Shown one piece after another: positions 23,813-31,813 of a stretch of 64,000 nt of DNA. Origin of the DNA: JAWWPG01 sp963820035 (GTDB taxonomy: Bacteria > Actinomycetota > Actinomycetes > Propionibacteriales > Nocardioidaceae); contig CAWFYK010000002.1 of the NCBI GenBank assembly GCA_963820035.1, positions 124,001 through 188,000 of the forward strand, read 5' to 3'. Numbering within the stretch: the stretch's first letter is position 1; each line of letters opens with the position of its first letter. The notes beneath the pieces were generated by a model. The model was given only the letters and a program-made list of their open reading frames with translations. It made no database searches and was not told the DNA's origin. Both the position numbers and the translations under genes were made by a program.

Positions 23813-25843
23813 TCAGACGATGGTGATGATGACCGCCGAGCCGAACGGTGCCATCTGACCGGCGCCGGGAGACTGGGAGACCACGAAGCCGAGCCCGAAG
23901 TACGGCAGGTTGTGCTCGACTGTGACGTGGAACCCCGCCTGGGTCAACGCATCCTCGGCCGCCGAGACGCCGTTGTGGCCAACGTCGGGGACCTGGACCA
24001 GGTGTGGCCCCCGGCTCACCACCAGCTTGATGTGGTCTCCTTTGAACCCGGTGCCGGAGTGAGGCAGCTGGGCGATGACGGAGCCGGCCGGGACGTTGTC
24101 GTTGTAGGCGTCTTTCTCGTCGACCACGAACCCGAGGTTGCCGAGAGCTGCCTTCGCGTCGTTGGCGTTCTGGTGGAAGAACGTCGGGATCTGGACCGGC
24201 TGCGGACCCTTGCTCACCACCAGGTTGACCGGTGCGTCGCGCTTGAGCGGCGTGCCCGGCGGCGGCCCGAAGGAGATCACCCCACCGGCGGGGACCGACT
24301 CGTTCCACTGGCGGGCGACCTCGCCCACCTTCAGGAAGTGACCGGTGATGGCCTTGACCGCCTCCGACTCCGTCATGCCCGACAGGTTCGGCACGTCGTG
24401 GCGCTCCGGACCCTTCGAGATCACCGCCTGGACCGTGTCGCCCTTGAGGATGTGCTGGCCGGGGCCAGGGTCGGTCGAGATCAGGTCCCCGTCGGGCACG
24501 GTCTCGGAGTAGGCGGTCGAAGTGACGTCGAGGGTCAGACCTGCCGTGTGCAGCTTCGCCGCGGCGGCCGCCTGGCTCATCCCGGTGACGTTGGGGGTGT
24601 CCTGGAACCTGCCGATGCCGTAGTACCAGCCGCCGAAGCCTGCCCCGGCTGCCAACAGCAGCACGACGACGAGCGCCACCCATCCGCGGTGGCGCCGCCT
24701 CGGTCGGTTGGCAGCGGGACCGATCGGGCCGCCATGGGCGCCCGACGGCGGGTCTTCGGAGCCTGGCTGCTCCGCGGTCGTCTCGCCTCGGTAGGCGGGG
24801 GAGCCGACGATCATCGTGCGCGCGTCGCTGCCGAACGCCTCCTGGTCGAAGACGTCGTCGGGGGCGTAGCCGGTAGCCCCGGCATAGCTGGGCACGGCCG
24901 CAACGGACGGCTGAGCGCCCCGCAGGGACACGGCGACCGTCGGGGTCAGGTCGTCGGTGAGCTCCTCGTCGTTCGCGACGCCGTGGTCGAGTGCATGGCG
25001 GACGCGTCGGAGCTGCTGCAGCATCACGTGGGCGTCGGCCGGCCGGAGGTCTCGCTGGCGCGACGTCGCTCGGGCCACGAACGCGTCGAGGTACGGCGGG
25101 ATCCCCGGCACCAGGCTGGACGGCGCGGGAACGTCCTCGTGGACGTGCTTGTAGGCGACCTGGATCGGGGTCTCGCCCGCGTGTGGTTTCCGGCCGGTGA
25201 GCAGCTCGAAGAGCAGGACGCCGACCGAGTAGACGTCCGACCTCGCATCCGCCGTACCGTCGACCACCAGCTCGGGCGGCAGGTAGGAAACGGTGCCCAT
25301 CAGCACCCCGCCGGTCGCGGTGGCGCTCGTGGAGGAGCTGATCGCCCGCGCCAGCCCGAAGTCGGTCACCTTGACCTGGCCGCGCGGCCCGATGAGCACG
25401 TTCTCGGGTTTGATGTCGCGGTGGATGATCCCGGACTCGTGGGCCGCAGACAGCGCCCGCAGGATGTCTTCCAGGATGGCGAGCGCGCGGGACGGGGTGA
25501 GCGGCGCCTCGGTCCGGATGAGGTCACGGAGCGTGTGCCGCCCCTCGACGTACTCCATCGTGAGGAACAACACCCCGTTGTCGTCGCCCTGGTCGTAGAC
25601 GCCGACGACGTTGGGGTGGGTGAGCCGAGCGGCCGCTCGCGCCTCGCGGACGAAGCGCTGCGAGAACTCGTCGTCGTCGGCAAGTGCGTGCGGCATCACC
25701 TTGAGGGCGACCCGCCGGTCGAGCCGCAGGTCGGTCGCCTCGTAGACCGTCGCCATCCCCCCGCGGGCGATCTTCGCCTCCACCCGGTAGCGCCCGTCGA
25801 TCAGGCGTCCGACGAGCGGGTCGGCGACGGCAGACTTCTCCAC
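23813..25843 (-). CDS. Transmembrane Ser/Thr protein kinase with four PASTA repeats
   Basis: The 676-residue protein has a complete N-terminal kinase domain (Gly-rich loop KIARGGMATVYEA, VALKVM, IIHRDIKPENV, KVTDFGLARA, GTVSYLPPE), a linker, one membrane helix at about 380-400, and four extracellular PASTA repeats from about 403 to the end. PASTA repeats bind peptidoglycan fragments or lipid II, so the kinase should link wall status to phosphorylation. It sits where M. tuberculosis has PknL, but PknL lacks PASTA repeats (recollection). The divergent Rv2175c-like gene encodes a likely substrate. GTG at 25843 lies seven bases behind TAAACT. Confidence 0.93.
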   Translation of the reverse strand: MEKSAVADPLVGRLIDGRYRVEAKIARGGMATVYEATDLRLDRRVALKVMPHALADDDEFSQRFVREARAAARLTHPNVVGVYDQGDDNGVLFLTMEYVEGRHTLRDLIRTEAPLTPSRALAILEDILRALSAAHESGIIHRDIKPENVLIGPRGQVKVTDFGLARAISSSTSATATGGVLMGTVSYLPPELVVDGTADARSDVYSVGVLLFELLTGRKPHAGETPIQVAYKHVHEDVPAPSSLVPGIPPYLDAFVARATSRQRDLRPADAHVMLQQLRRVRHALDHGVANDEELTDDLTPTVAVSLRGAQPSVAAVPSYAGATGYAPDDVFDQEAFGSDARTMIVGSPAYRGETTAEQPGSEDPPSGAHGGPIGPAANRPRRRHRGWVALVVVLLLAAGAGFGGWYYGIGRFQDTPNVTGMSQAAAAAKLHTAGLTLDVTSTAYSETVPDGDLISTDPGPGQHILKGDTVQAVISKGPERHDVPNLSGMTESEAVKAITGHFLKVGEVARQWNESVPAGGVISFGPPPGTPLKRDAPVNLVVSKGPQPVQIPTFFHQNANDAKAALGNLGFVVDEKDAYNDNVPAGSVIAQLPHSGTGFKGDHIKLVVSRGPHLVQVPDVGHNGVSAAEDALTQAGFHVTVEHNLPYFGLGFVVSQSPGAGQMAPFGSAVIITIV

Positions 25844-25850
25844 GATCCAG

Positions 25851-25856
25851 AGTTTA
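25851..25856 (-). promoter_or_regulatory. -10 box of a leaderless promoter for the PASTA kinase
   Basis: On the minus strand TAAACT is followed by seven bases and the GTG at 25843. Confidence 0.55.
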
Positions 25857-25962
25857 CGTAGGGTCCACCCGGTCGCGGGTCAACTAGGCCGCATCGGCGT
25901 CGCGTGCTGGTCTCACGTGAGGCGGGTGTGCCGGTAGGCGAGCGAGGCGTCGGCGGGCGTGG

Positions 25963-25968
25963 CAGGCT
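25963..25968 (+). promoter_or_regulatory. -10 box of a leaderless promoter for the Rv2175c-like gene
   Basis: CAGGCT lies exactly six bases before the GTG at 25975 and no Shine-Dalgarno is present. Confidence 0.45.
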
Positions 25969-25974
25969 GTCGGT

Positions 25975-26325
25975 GTGACCCAACAGCACGAGATGGTCGA
26001 CACGTGGCTGAGCATCGGGGACGCAGCGGACGCCCTCGGGGTGAGCCCCAACAAGGTCCGCCAGATGGCCCGGGAGCACGAGCTGGCGATGCTCCGTCGG
26101 GAAGGGTCGCGCGAGCCCGAGATCCCCGCTGCGTTCATCCTCGATGGCGCCCCGGTGCGGGGTCTCGCGGGAACTCTGACCCTCCTCGCCGACCACGGGT
26201 TCGACGACGGTGAGGCGATCGAGTGGCTGTTCAGCGCCGACGACTCGCTCCCCGGGCGGCCCGTTGACGCACTCCGGGAGAACCGTGGCCGCGAGGTGCG
26301 CCGCCGCGCGCAGGTCATCATATGA
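25975..26325 (+). CDS. Rv2175c-family winged-helix DNA-binding protein
   Basis: A 116-residue protein with a helix-turn-helix WLSIGDAADALGVSPNKVRQ near the start, then PEIPAAFILDGAPVRGLAGT and a C-terminal helical part. In M. tuberculosis the homologue binds DNA and PknL phosphorylates a threonine near its N-terminus, which lowers binding. Here a Thr at residue 10 (MVDTWLS) lies in a comparable place, and the kinase gene is divergent next door, so the same regulatory pair is inferred. The ATG of the barstar-like gene overlaps its stop (ATGA). Confidence 0.88.
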   Translation: MTQQHEMVDTWLSIGDAADALGVSPNKVRQMAREHELAMLRREGSREPEIPAAFILDGAPVRGLAGTLTLLADHGFDDGEAIEWLFSADDSLPGRPVDALRENRGREVRRRAQVII

Positions 26326-26765
26326 GTGGGCTGGCGAAGCTGTTGGCGGGGCACGCCAGCCCAGCGATCTACCGCTGGGCCTCGGTCGCCGACGCCGCGG
26401 CGGTCAGACATGCCGTCGAGACGGCAGGCTGGCGCTACGTCGGCCTGGATACCTGGCGCGTCGAGGACAAGGGCGCGTTCTTGGACGCCTGCAAGGAAGC
26501 CTTCGGCGTCGACGACCTCTCCGAGCACAGCTTCGACGGGCTCGGCGACGCGCTCGACGCCGTAGAGCCCGGGGATGCGTCCGGTGTGGTCGTCATCTGG
26601 GATGGGTGGTCACCGCTCGCCCGGGCGGACCGGCAAGCGTTCGACGTCGCGCTCGACGTCCTCGATGCCCGGGTGGACAGTGAGCGTGGTGGTGCCTTCG
26701 CCGTCCTGCTCCAAGGGCCGGGGCCGCAGACGGACCTTCCCGAGCTCGACCCGCGCCGGGACTGA
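26322..26765 (+). CDS. Barstar-like protein
   Basis: A 147-residue acidic protein whose centre resembles the barnase inhibitor barstar: AGWRYVGLDTWRVEDKGAF, FGVDDLSEHSFDGLGDAL and GVVVIWDGWSPLARAD. Barstar binds barnase through acidic residues and aromatic side chains. No barnase-like RNase is encoded nearby, so it may inhibit another RNase or have a different partner. Start ATG overlaps the previous stop by four bases, so it is translationally coupled to the Rv2175c-like regulator. Assignment rests on pattern similarity. Confidence 0.72.
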   Translation: MSGLAKLLAGHASPAIYRWASVADAAAVRHAVETAGWRYVGLDTWRVEDKGAFLDACKEAFGVDDLSEHSFDGLGDALDAVEPGDASGVVVIWDGWSPLARADRQAFDVALDVLDARVDSERGGAFAVLLQGPGPQTDLPELDPRRD

Positions 26766-26792
26766 GCCTTCAGCTGATCGGTAGCCGATTGG

Positions 26793-27893
26793 TCAGACGG
26801 AGCGCTTCGTGGCGTGGTCGCTGAGCGTCCGCAGCGCCTTGAGCGCCTCGGCGTCGTCGATCGGCGCGTGTCGTAGGGCCGACAAGGCGGCCGACGTGAG
26901 CTCGCTGATGACGGTCTCGACGGCGGCAACGGCACCGGTCTCTCGCAAGGTCGTCAGGACCGTCTCGAGGGCGGCCTCGTCGAGGTGCGGGTTCCCGAAT
27001 GCCTTCTCGAGCACCGTTCGCTGGGATCGGTCTGCCTTGTCGAAGGCGCGCGCCATCAGCAGCGTGCGCTTGCCTTCGCGGATGTCGTCGCCGCTCGGTT
27101 TCCCGGTGACACTGGGCTGGCCGAAGACGCCGAGGATGTCGTCGCGAAGCTGGAACGCCTCGCCCAGCGGAACGCCGTACGACGAGAGGGCGGCCAGCAG
27201 CGCCGGGCTCGCCTTCCCCAGCGCGGCGCCCAGCTGCACCGGCCGCTCGACGGTGTACTTCGCCGACTTGTAACGCACCACCCGCATGGCGTCCGCCGCA
27301 CTGCTCCGGTGCCGGGTCTGCGCGAGCACGTCGAGGTACTGGCCGGCGCTGACCTCCGTGCGGAGCCGGTCGAAATAGACCCGGGCCCGGTCGATCGCCA
27401 TGGGTTTGAAGCCGGACTCCCCGAGGAGCTCGTCGGACCAGGCGAGCAGGATGTCGCCGAGGAGGATCGCGGCGTTGTGCCCGAAGCGCTCCGCCGCCGC
27501 GGCCTCGACATCGTCGATACGGAGCAGTGCCAGCGCTCGATGCGCGGACGCCCGACCCCGCCGGGTCGCCGAAGCATCCATCACGTCGTCGTGGACGAGG
27601 GCGCTCGCATGCACGAGCTCGATGGAGGCGGCCGCGCGCATGAGCGCGGTCGTCTTGGTGGCCGACCCGCCGGCGGCCCGCCAGCCCCAGTAGGCGAAGG
27701 CGGGGCGAAGCCGCTTGCCGCCCTGCACGGCGACGTGGGCGGCGTCGAGGAGCGGGTCGAGGTCCGCGCCCAACGGAGCCAGGTCCTCCCGCTGGCGGGC
27801 GATGAACGCATCCAGGATCTCTGAGACACTCTCCCGGAAGGCGGCCGGGATCGGGTCCGTCCCGGTGGGTTCGCCCGCTGAGGTCTCCGGCAC
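26793..27893 (-). CDS. Polyprenyl diphosphate synthase (geranylgeranyl type)
   Basis: The 366-residue trans-prenyltransferase shows GGKRLRPAFAYWGW, the first aspartate-rich motif LVHDDVMDASATRRG and the second region FQLRDDILGVFGQPS. It joins isopentenyl diphosphate to allylic primers; product length is uncertain, with C20 favoured by similarity to IdsA proteins. The position matches Rv2173 (idsA2). GTG at 27893 lies seven bases behind TACAGT; the frame upstream of it is low in coding character. It converges on the barstar-like gene and is divergent from metF. Confidence 0.9.
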   Translation of the reverse strand: MPETSAGEPTGTDPIPAAFRESVSEILDAFIARQREDLAPLGADLDPLLDAAHVAVQGGKRLRPAFAYWGWRAAGGSATKTTALMRAAASIELVHASALVHDDVMDASATRRGRASAHRALALLRIDDVEAAAAERFGHNAAILLGDILLAWSDELLGESGFKPMAIDRARVYFDRLRTEVSAGQYLDVLAQTRHRSSAADAMRVVRYKSAKYTVERPVQLGAALGKASPALLAALSSYGVPLGEAFQLRDDILGVFGQPSVTGKPSGDDIREGKRTLLMARAFDKADRSQRTVLEKAFGNPHLDEAALETVLTTLRETGAVAAVETVISELTSAALSALRHAPIDDAEALKALRTLSDHATKRSV

Positions 27894-27900
27894 GTCCTCG

Positions 27901-27906
27901 ACTGTA
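27901..27906 (-). promoter_or_regulatory. -10 box of a leaderless promoter for the polyprenyl synthase
   Basis: On the minus strand TACAGT is followed by seven bases and the GTG at 27893. Confidence 0.55.
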
Positions 27907-28042
27907 GCGACCGGTTCTGAGGAGATGCTCCGGTGCTGCCGTGCCGTGCCGTGCCGCGGCACCGGCGGGCCGCCGTCTGCCCGCATGGAGGACGGTTGTC
28001 CGAGGCGTGAGCGGCCGCCTCGGTCGGGTGCCCTGTCGTCTC

Positions 28043-28048
28043 TAGGCT
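28043..28048 (+). promoter_or_regulatory. -10 box of a leaderless promoter for metF
   Basis: TAGGCT is followed by six bases and the ATG at 28055; no Shine-Dalgarno is present. Confidence 0.6.
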
Positions 28049-28054
28049 GAGGCC

Positions 28055-28963
28055 ATGGTCGATGGACGTTCGTCAATGCTGGGTGTCGCCGCCCCGCTCG
28101 TCCGCGACCTGATCGGCACCGGACGGCCGTGCTTCTCCTTCGAGTTCTTCCCCCCGAAGGACGACGAGGGGGAGAGGCGACTGTGGCAGGCGATCCGCGA
28201 GCTCGAGCCGCTGCGACCCGGGTTCGTGTCGGTCACCTATGGCGCCGGGGGGTCGACGCGCGACCGGACGGTGCGCGTGACGGAGCGGATCGCCGTCGAC
28301 ACCACGCTCACCCCCGTCGGACACCTGACGTGTGTCGGCCATTCCCGCGACGAGCTCCGCACCGTCGTCGGGCGGTACGCCGACGCGGGCGTCCGGAATG
28401 TGCTGGCACTCAGGGGCGACCCACCGGGGGGCGCCGGCGCTGCCTGGACCCGGCACGCCCAGGGGCTCGACCATGCGGTCGAGCTCGTCGAGCTGGTGCG
28501 AAATCTGGGCGACTTCTGCGTCGGGGTCGCCGCGTTCCCGCAGGGACATCCGGAGGCGGTCGACCTCGACCAGGACGCCGAGGTCCTGGTTGCCAAGTCC
28601 AACGCGGGTGCCGACTTCGCGATCACGCAGTTGTTCTTCGATGCGGCCGACTACGTCGACCTGGTGACCCGCCTGCGACGCGGCGGGTGCGACATCCCGG
28701 TGATCCCCGGGATCATGCCGATCACCAGCCTGGCCCAGATCAACAGGTTCGCCGACCTGTCGCAGATCGAGGTCCCGGCGCCGACCGTCGACCAGCTGAC
28801 CCGGCTGGGCAGCCCCGCGAAGGTCCGTGCCCGCGGGGTCGAGCTGGCATCGCAGCTCTCGGCTGACCTGCTCGCCGCGGGGGCGCCGGGGCTGCACTTC
28901 TACACGCTCAACCGGTCGACGGCGACACGGGAGATCTACGACAGCCTCGCGGCCACCACCTGA
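28055..28963 (+). CDS. metF: Methylenetetrahydrofolate reductase
   Basis: The 302-residue TIM-barrel flavoenzyme shows FSFEFFPPKDDEGERRLW with the catalytic Glu, SVTYGAGGSTRDRT, VGHLTCVGHSRDEL, NVLALRGDPP and FAITQLFFDAADY, all diagnostic of MetF. It reduces 5,10-methylene- to 5-methyl-tetrahydrofolate for methionine synthesis. The C-terminus LHFYTLNRSTATREIYDSL is the usual end. The position matches Rv2172c. Transcription is predicted to be leaderless. Confidence 0.95.
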   Translation: MVDGRSSMLGVAAPLVRDLIGTGRPCFSFEFFPPKDDEGERRLWQAIRELEPLRPGFVSVTYGAGGSTRDRTVRVTERIAVDTTLTPVGHLTCVGHSRDELRTVVGRYADAGVRNVLALRGDPPGGAGAAWTRHAQGLDHAVELVELVRNLGDFCVGVAAFPQGHPEAVDLDQDAEVLVAKSNAGADFAITQLFFDAADYVDLVTRLRRGGCDIPVIPGIMPITSLAQINRFADLSQIEVPAPTVDQLTRLGSPAKVRARGVELASQLSADLLAAGAPGLHFYTLNRSTATREIYDSLAATT

Positions 28964-29016
28964 GCATCGTTGTCGAGACGTGACCGAACCGCCACCCTGA
29001 CGATGTGCTTCGTCGC

Positions 29017-29022
29017 CAGGCT
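29017..29022 (+). promoter_or_regulatory. -10 box of a leaderless promoter
   Basis: CAGGCT is followed by six bases and the ATG at 29029, which supports that start over the GTG at 29005. Confidence 0.4.
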
Positions 29023-29028
29023 GCGAAC

Positions 29029-29466
29029 ATGGATGAGCCGGGTGATCCCCGTCAGTTCGACTTCTGGCTCGGCTCGTGGCGTGTCTTCGACCCAGCCGAC
29101 CGTTTGGTGGGCACGAACCGCATCAGCGCCCTCTTCGACGGAGTCGCCTTGATGGAGGAATGGGAGGGCGCCGGTGCGGTGAGCGGTCGCAGCCTCACGT
29201 CATGGGACGCGGCTCGCGGCGTCTGGCACCAGACCTGGATGGACTCCACCGGCTCGACCCTGCTGCTCGACGGCGGGTTGCGAGACGGCGCGATGGTGCT
29301 GCAGGGAACGACCCCCTCGGAGGACGACCCAGGCGTCACGGACGTCCAACGGATCACCTGGACGCCATCCGATGCCGGCCATGAGGTGCGTCAGCTCTGG
29401 GAGACCTCGAACGATGCCGGAGACACCTGGAGCGTCAGCTTCGACGGGCGCTACCGCCGCGCCTGA
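29029..29466 (+). CDS. DUF1579-like lipocalin-type protein
   Basis: A 145-residue protein beginning RQFDFWLGSWRVFDPADRL and continuing with WEGAGAVSGRSLTSWDAARG, WHQTWMDSTGSTLLLDGGL and WTPSDAGHEVRQLWETSNDAG. The regular spacing of Trp-containing strands matches small beta-barrel proteins grouped around DUF1579. Ligand and role are unknown. The gene follows metF by 65 bases and has its own predicted leaderless promoter. It converges on trxA. Confidence 0.7.
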   Translation: MDEPGDPRQFDFWLGSWRVFDPADRLVGTNRISALFDGVALMEEWEGAGAVSGRSLTSWDAARGVWHQTWMDSTGSTLLLDGGLRDGAMVLQGTTPSEDDPGVTDVQRITWTPSDAGHEVRQLWETSNDAGDTWSVSFDGRYRRA

Positions 29467-29546
29467 CGAGGGCGGTCGGCTGCTCGGACCAGCGCAGGAG
29501 GACTGTGCCGCTCATCGAACTCGCGCGCTCGGCGTGACTCAGTCGC

Positions 29547-29909
29547 TCAGGAGCTCTGAGCAGCCAGCTGGGCGCGTACGTCGGCCATGTCGAGACCTTG
29601 GACGCCGGCGATGAGCTCCTCGAGTGAGGATGCCGGGAGTGCGCCGGGCTGAGAAAACACGAGGATCCCGTCACGGAAGGCCATCAAGGTCGGGATCGAG
29701 GTGATGTTGGCCGCGCCGGCGAGGGCCGTCTCCGCTTCGGTGTCGACCTTGCCGAACACGATCTCAGGGTGCGCCTCTGCTGACTTCTCGAAGACCGGGG
29801 CGAACATTCGGCACGGGCCGCACCAGGAGGCCCAGAAGTCGACAAGGACGATCTCGTTGTCCGTGACGGTCTGGTCGAAGTTCTCGGCAGTGAGGACGGT
29901 GGTGCTCAT
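29547..29909 (-). CDS. trxA: Thioredoxin
   Basis: The 120-residue protein has the thioredoxin fold with the redox centre DFWASWCGPCRMFAP, FGKVDTEAETALA and the cis-proline segment ITSIPTLMAFRDG. It reduces disulfides in cytoplasmic proteins with electrons from thioredoxin reductase, which is not encoded nearby. The ATG at 29909 starts at the usual place before the first strand. It is divergent from the cysteine-desulfurase-like gene. Confidence 0.92.
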   Translation of the reverse strand: MSTTVLTAENFDQTVTDNEIVLVDFWASWCGPCRMFAPVFEKSAEAHPEIVFGKVDTEAETALAGAANITSIPTLMAFRDGILVFSQPGALPASSLEELIAGVQGLDMADVRAQLAAQSS

Positions 29910-30053
29910 GCTGATCCAATCTGGTGGGCTACGGGAAGTCGTACATGGGCTGGAACACGGAAACGATTCGGTCCATTCCCATGGCGTGCCAGAGACCCGC
30001 CGAGCAACTCTGCGAAAATGCGCGGGTGCCGAGATCCACGCGCGGTAGAGGCC

Positions 30054-30059
30054 TACTCT
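30054..30059 (+). promoter_or_regulatory. -10 box of a leaderless promoter
   Basis: TACTCT lies seven bases before the GTG at 30067. The AGGAGG in between touches the start codon and is too close to work as a Shine-Dalgarno. Confidence 0.5.
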
Positions 30060-30066
30060 CAGGAGG

Positions 30067-31800
30067 GTGCACACATCCGAACCGGCTGAGACCTCGTTGC
30101 TGCGGCGGATCCGCGAGGCGGTCATCGGCGACGACCAGGTGATGCCAGGACCCTATGGGCCGCGCCGCGTGACCTACGCCGACTACACGGCGTCCGGTCG
30201 GGCACTCGGCTTCATCGAGGACTTCATCCGAGACGAGGTGTTGCCTCGCTACGCGAACACCCACACCGAATCCAGCGGCACCGGGCTGCAGACCACCCGG
30301 CTGCGGGAGGACGCCCGCTCGATCATCCACGAGGCTGTGGGCGGTGACGATGAGACGGTGGTGATCTTCGCGGGCTCAGGCTGCACGGGGGCCATCGACA
30401 AGCTGATCGGGGTACTCGGTCTCCGCATCCCTTCTGTTCTCGAGGATCGCTACCAGTTGAGCGCGGTGATACCACCCGAGGAGCGGCCGGTCGTCTTCAT
30501 CGGACCGTTCGAGCATCACTCCAACGAGCTCCCGTGGCGAGAGTCGATCGCGGACGTCGTCGTCGTACCCCAGGATGCGAACGGTCATATCGACACCGAC
30601 GCCCTGAGGCGCGAGCTGGTCCGCCACGAGAGTCGCCTGATGAAGATCGGGTCGTTCTCGGCGGCGAGCAACGTCACGGGGATCGTCAGCGACACCGATG
30701 GCATCTCGGCACTCCTGCACGCCCACGGCGCCTTGTCCTTCTGGGACTTTGCCGCGGCCGCGCCCTACATCGAGATCACGATGAACAGCCCACGAGACGG
30801 GGATCCCCTTGTCTACAAGGACGCCATCTTCCTGAGCCCGCACAAGCTCATCGGCGGCCCGAGTACGCCGGGTGTGCTCGTGGTCCGCAGAGCCCTGTTG
30901 AAGAACCGGGTTCCCGATGTGCCCGGCGGTGGGACCGTCGCATACGTGAACCCCACGGACCATCGCTATCTCGACGACCCTGCCCAACGGGAGGAGGGCG
31001 GCACACCGGCAATCGTCGAGTCCATCCGCGCCGGCTTGGTCTTCCAGCTCAAGCAGGCCGTCGGTGTCGAGGCGATCCGAGGCCGCGAGGACAGCTTCCT
31101 CGAGCGGGCCATAGCAGCGTGGAAGCAGGAGCCGCGTATCGAGATCCTCGGCAACCTCGACGCAGAGCGACTCTCCATCATTTCGTTCGTCGTGCGGGCA
31201 CCCAGTGGCCGCTACCTCCACCACAACTTCGTGGTGGCCGTGCTCAACGATCTCTTCGGCATCCAGTCGCGCGGCGGATGCTCATGCGCCGGCCCCTATG
31301 GGCACCGGCTGCTGGGGATCGATATCGACAGATCGCACGAGTTCGAGCGTGAGATCGCTCACGGGTGCGAGGGCATCAAGCCCGGCTGGGTTCGGATCAA
31401 CTTCAACTACTTCCTCTCGGATGCCGTGTTCGGCTACATCGTCGAGGCCGTCCTGATGGTCGCCCGCGATGGTTGGCGGCTGCTCGAGGACTACTCGTTC
31501 GACCCGGCCAGTGGGATGTGGAGACACCGTCGCGGTCCCGCCGAGCCACCTCTTCGGCTCCGCGACGTGCGGTACGACGGGAACGGCGTGATGACCTACC
31601 CGCACCATGAGGACCGGGCACGTGAGGATGCGCTGCGCGGCTACCTCGAGGAGGCAGCGCTGGTAGTCGCGGCCGCCTCGGTGGTGGGGGAGCCAACGGA
31701 GGATCGGATGACGGCGGGGCTGTCTGACGACTTCGAACACCTTCGATGGTTCGACCTCCCCGCGGCCTGTCTGGCGCCGACGGCAGGTGACGGGCGCTAG
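30067..31800 (+). CDS. Class V aminotransferase, cysteine-desulfurase-like
   Basis: The 577-residue PLP enzyme is longer than typical SufS (about 400 residues). It shows ANTHTESSGTGLQTTRLRED, GSGCTGAIDKLIGVL, PFEHHSNELPWRES, the PLP Lys260 in LSPHKLIGGPSTPG and RGGCSCAGPYGH with Cys405 and Cys407 where the sulfur-carrying cysteine of desulfurases lies. The extra 120 residues at the C-terminus have no match I recognise. Sulfur transfer from cysteine is the likely chemistry but not proven. SulP starts 13 bases after its stop and thioredoxin is divergent. Confidence 0.82.
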   Translation: MHTSEPAETSLLRRIREAVIGDDQVMPGPYGPRRVTYADYTASGRALGFIEDFIRDEVLPRYANTHTESSGTGLQTTRLREDARSIIHEAVGGDDETVVIFAGSGCTGAIDKLIGVLGLRIPSVLEDRYQLSAVIPPEERPVVFIGPFEHHSNELPWRESIADVVVVPQDANGHIDTDALRRELVRHESRLMKIGSFSAASNVTGIVSDTDGISALLHAHGALSFWDFAAAAPYIEITMNSPRDGDPLVYKDAIFLSPHKLIGGPSTPGVLVVRRALLKNRVPDVPGGGTVAYVNPTDHRYLDDPAQREEGGTPAIVESIRAGLVFQLKQAVGVEAIRGREDSFLERAIAAWKQEPRIEILGNLDAERLSIISFVVRAPSGRYLHHNFVVAVLNDLFGIQSRGGCSCAGPYGHRLLGIDIDRSHEFEREIAHGCEGIKPGWVRINFNYFLSDAVFGYIVEAVLMVARDGWRLLEDYSFDPASGMWRHRRGPAEPPLRLRDVRYDGNGVMTYPHHEDRAREDALRGYLEEAALVVAAASVVGEPTEDRMTAGLSDDFEHLRWFDLPAACLAPTAGDGR

Positions 31801-31813
31801 TGGAGGAGCAGGA

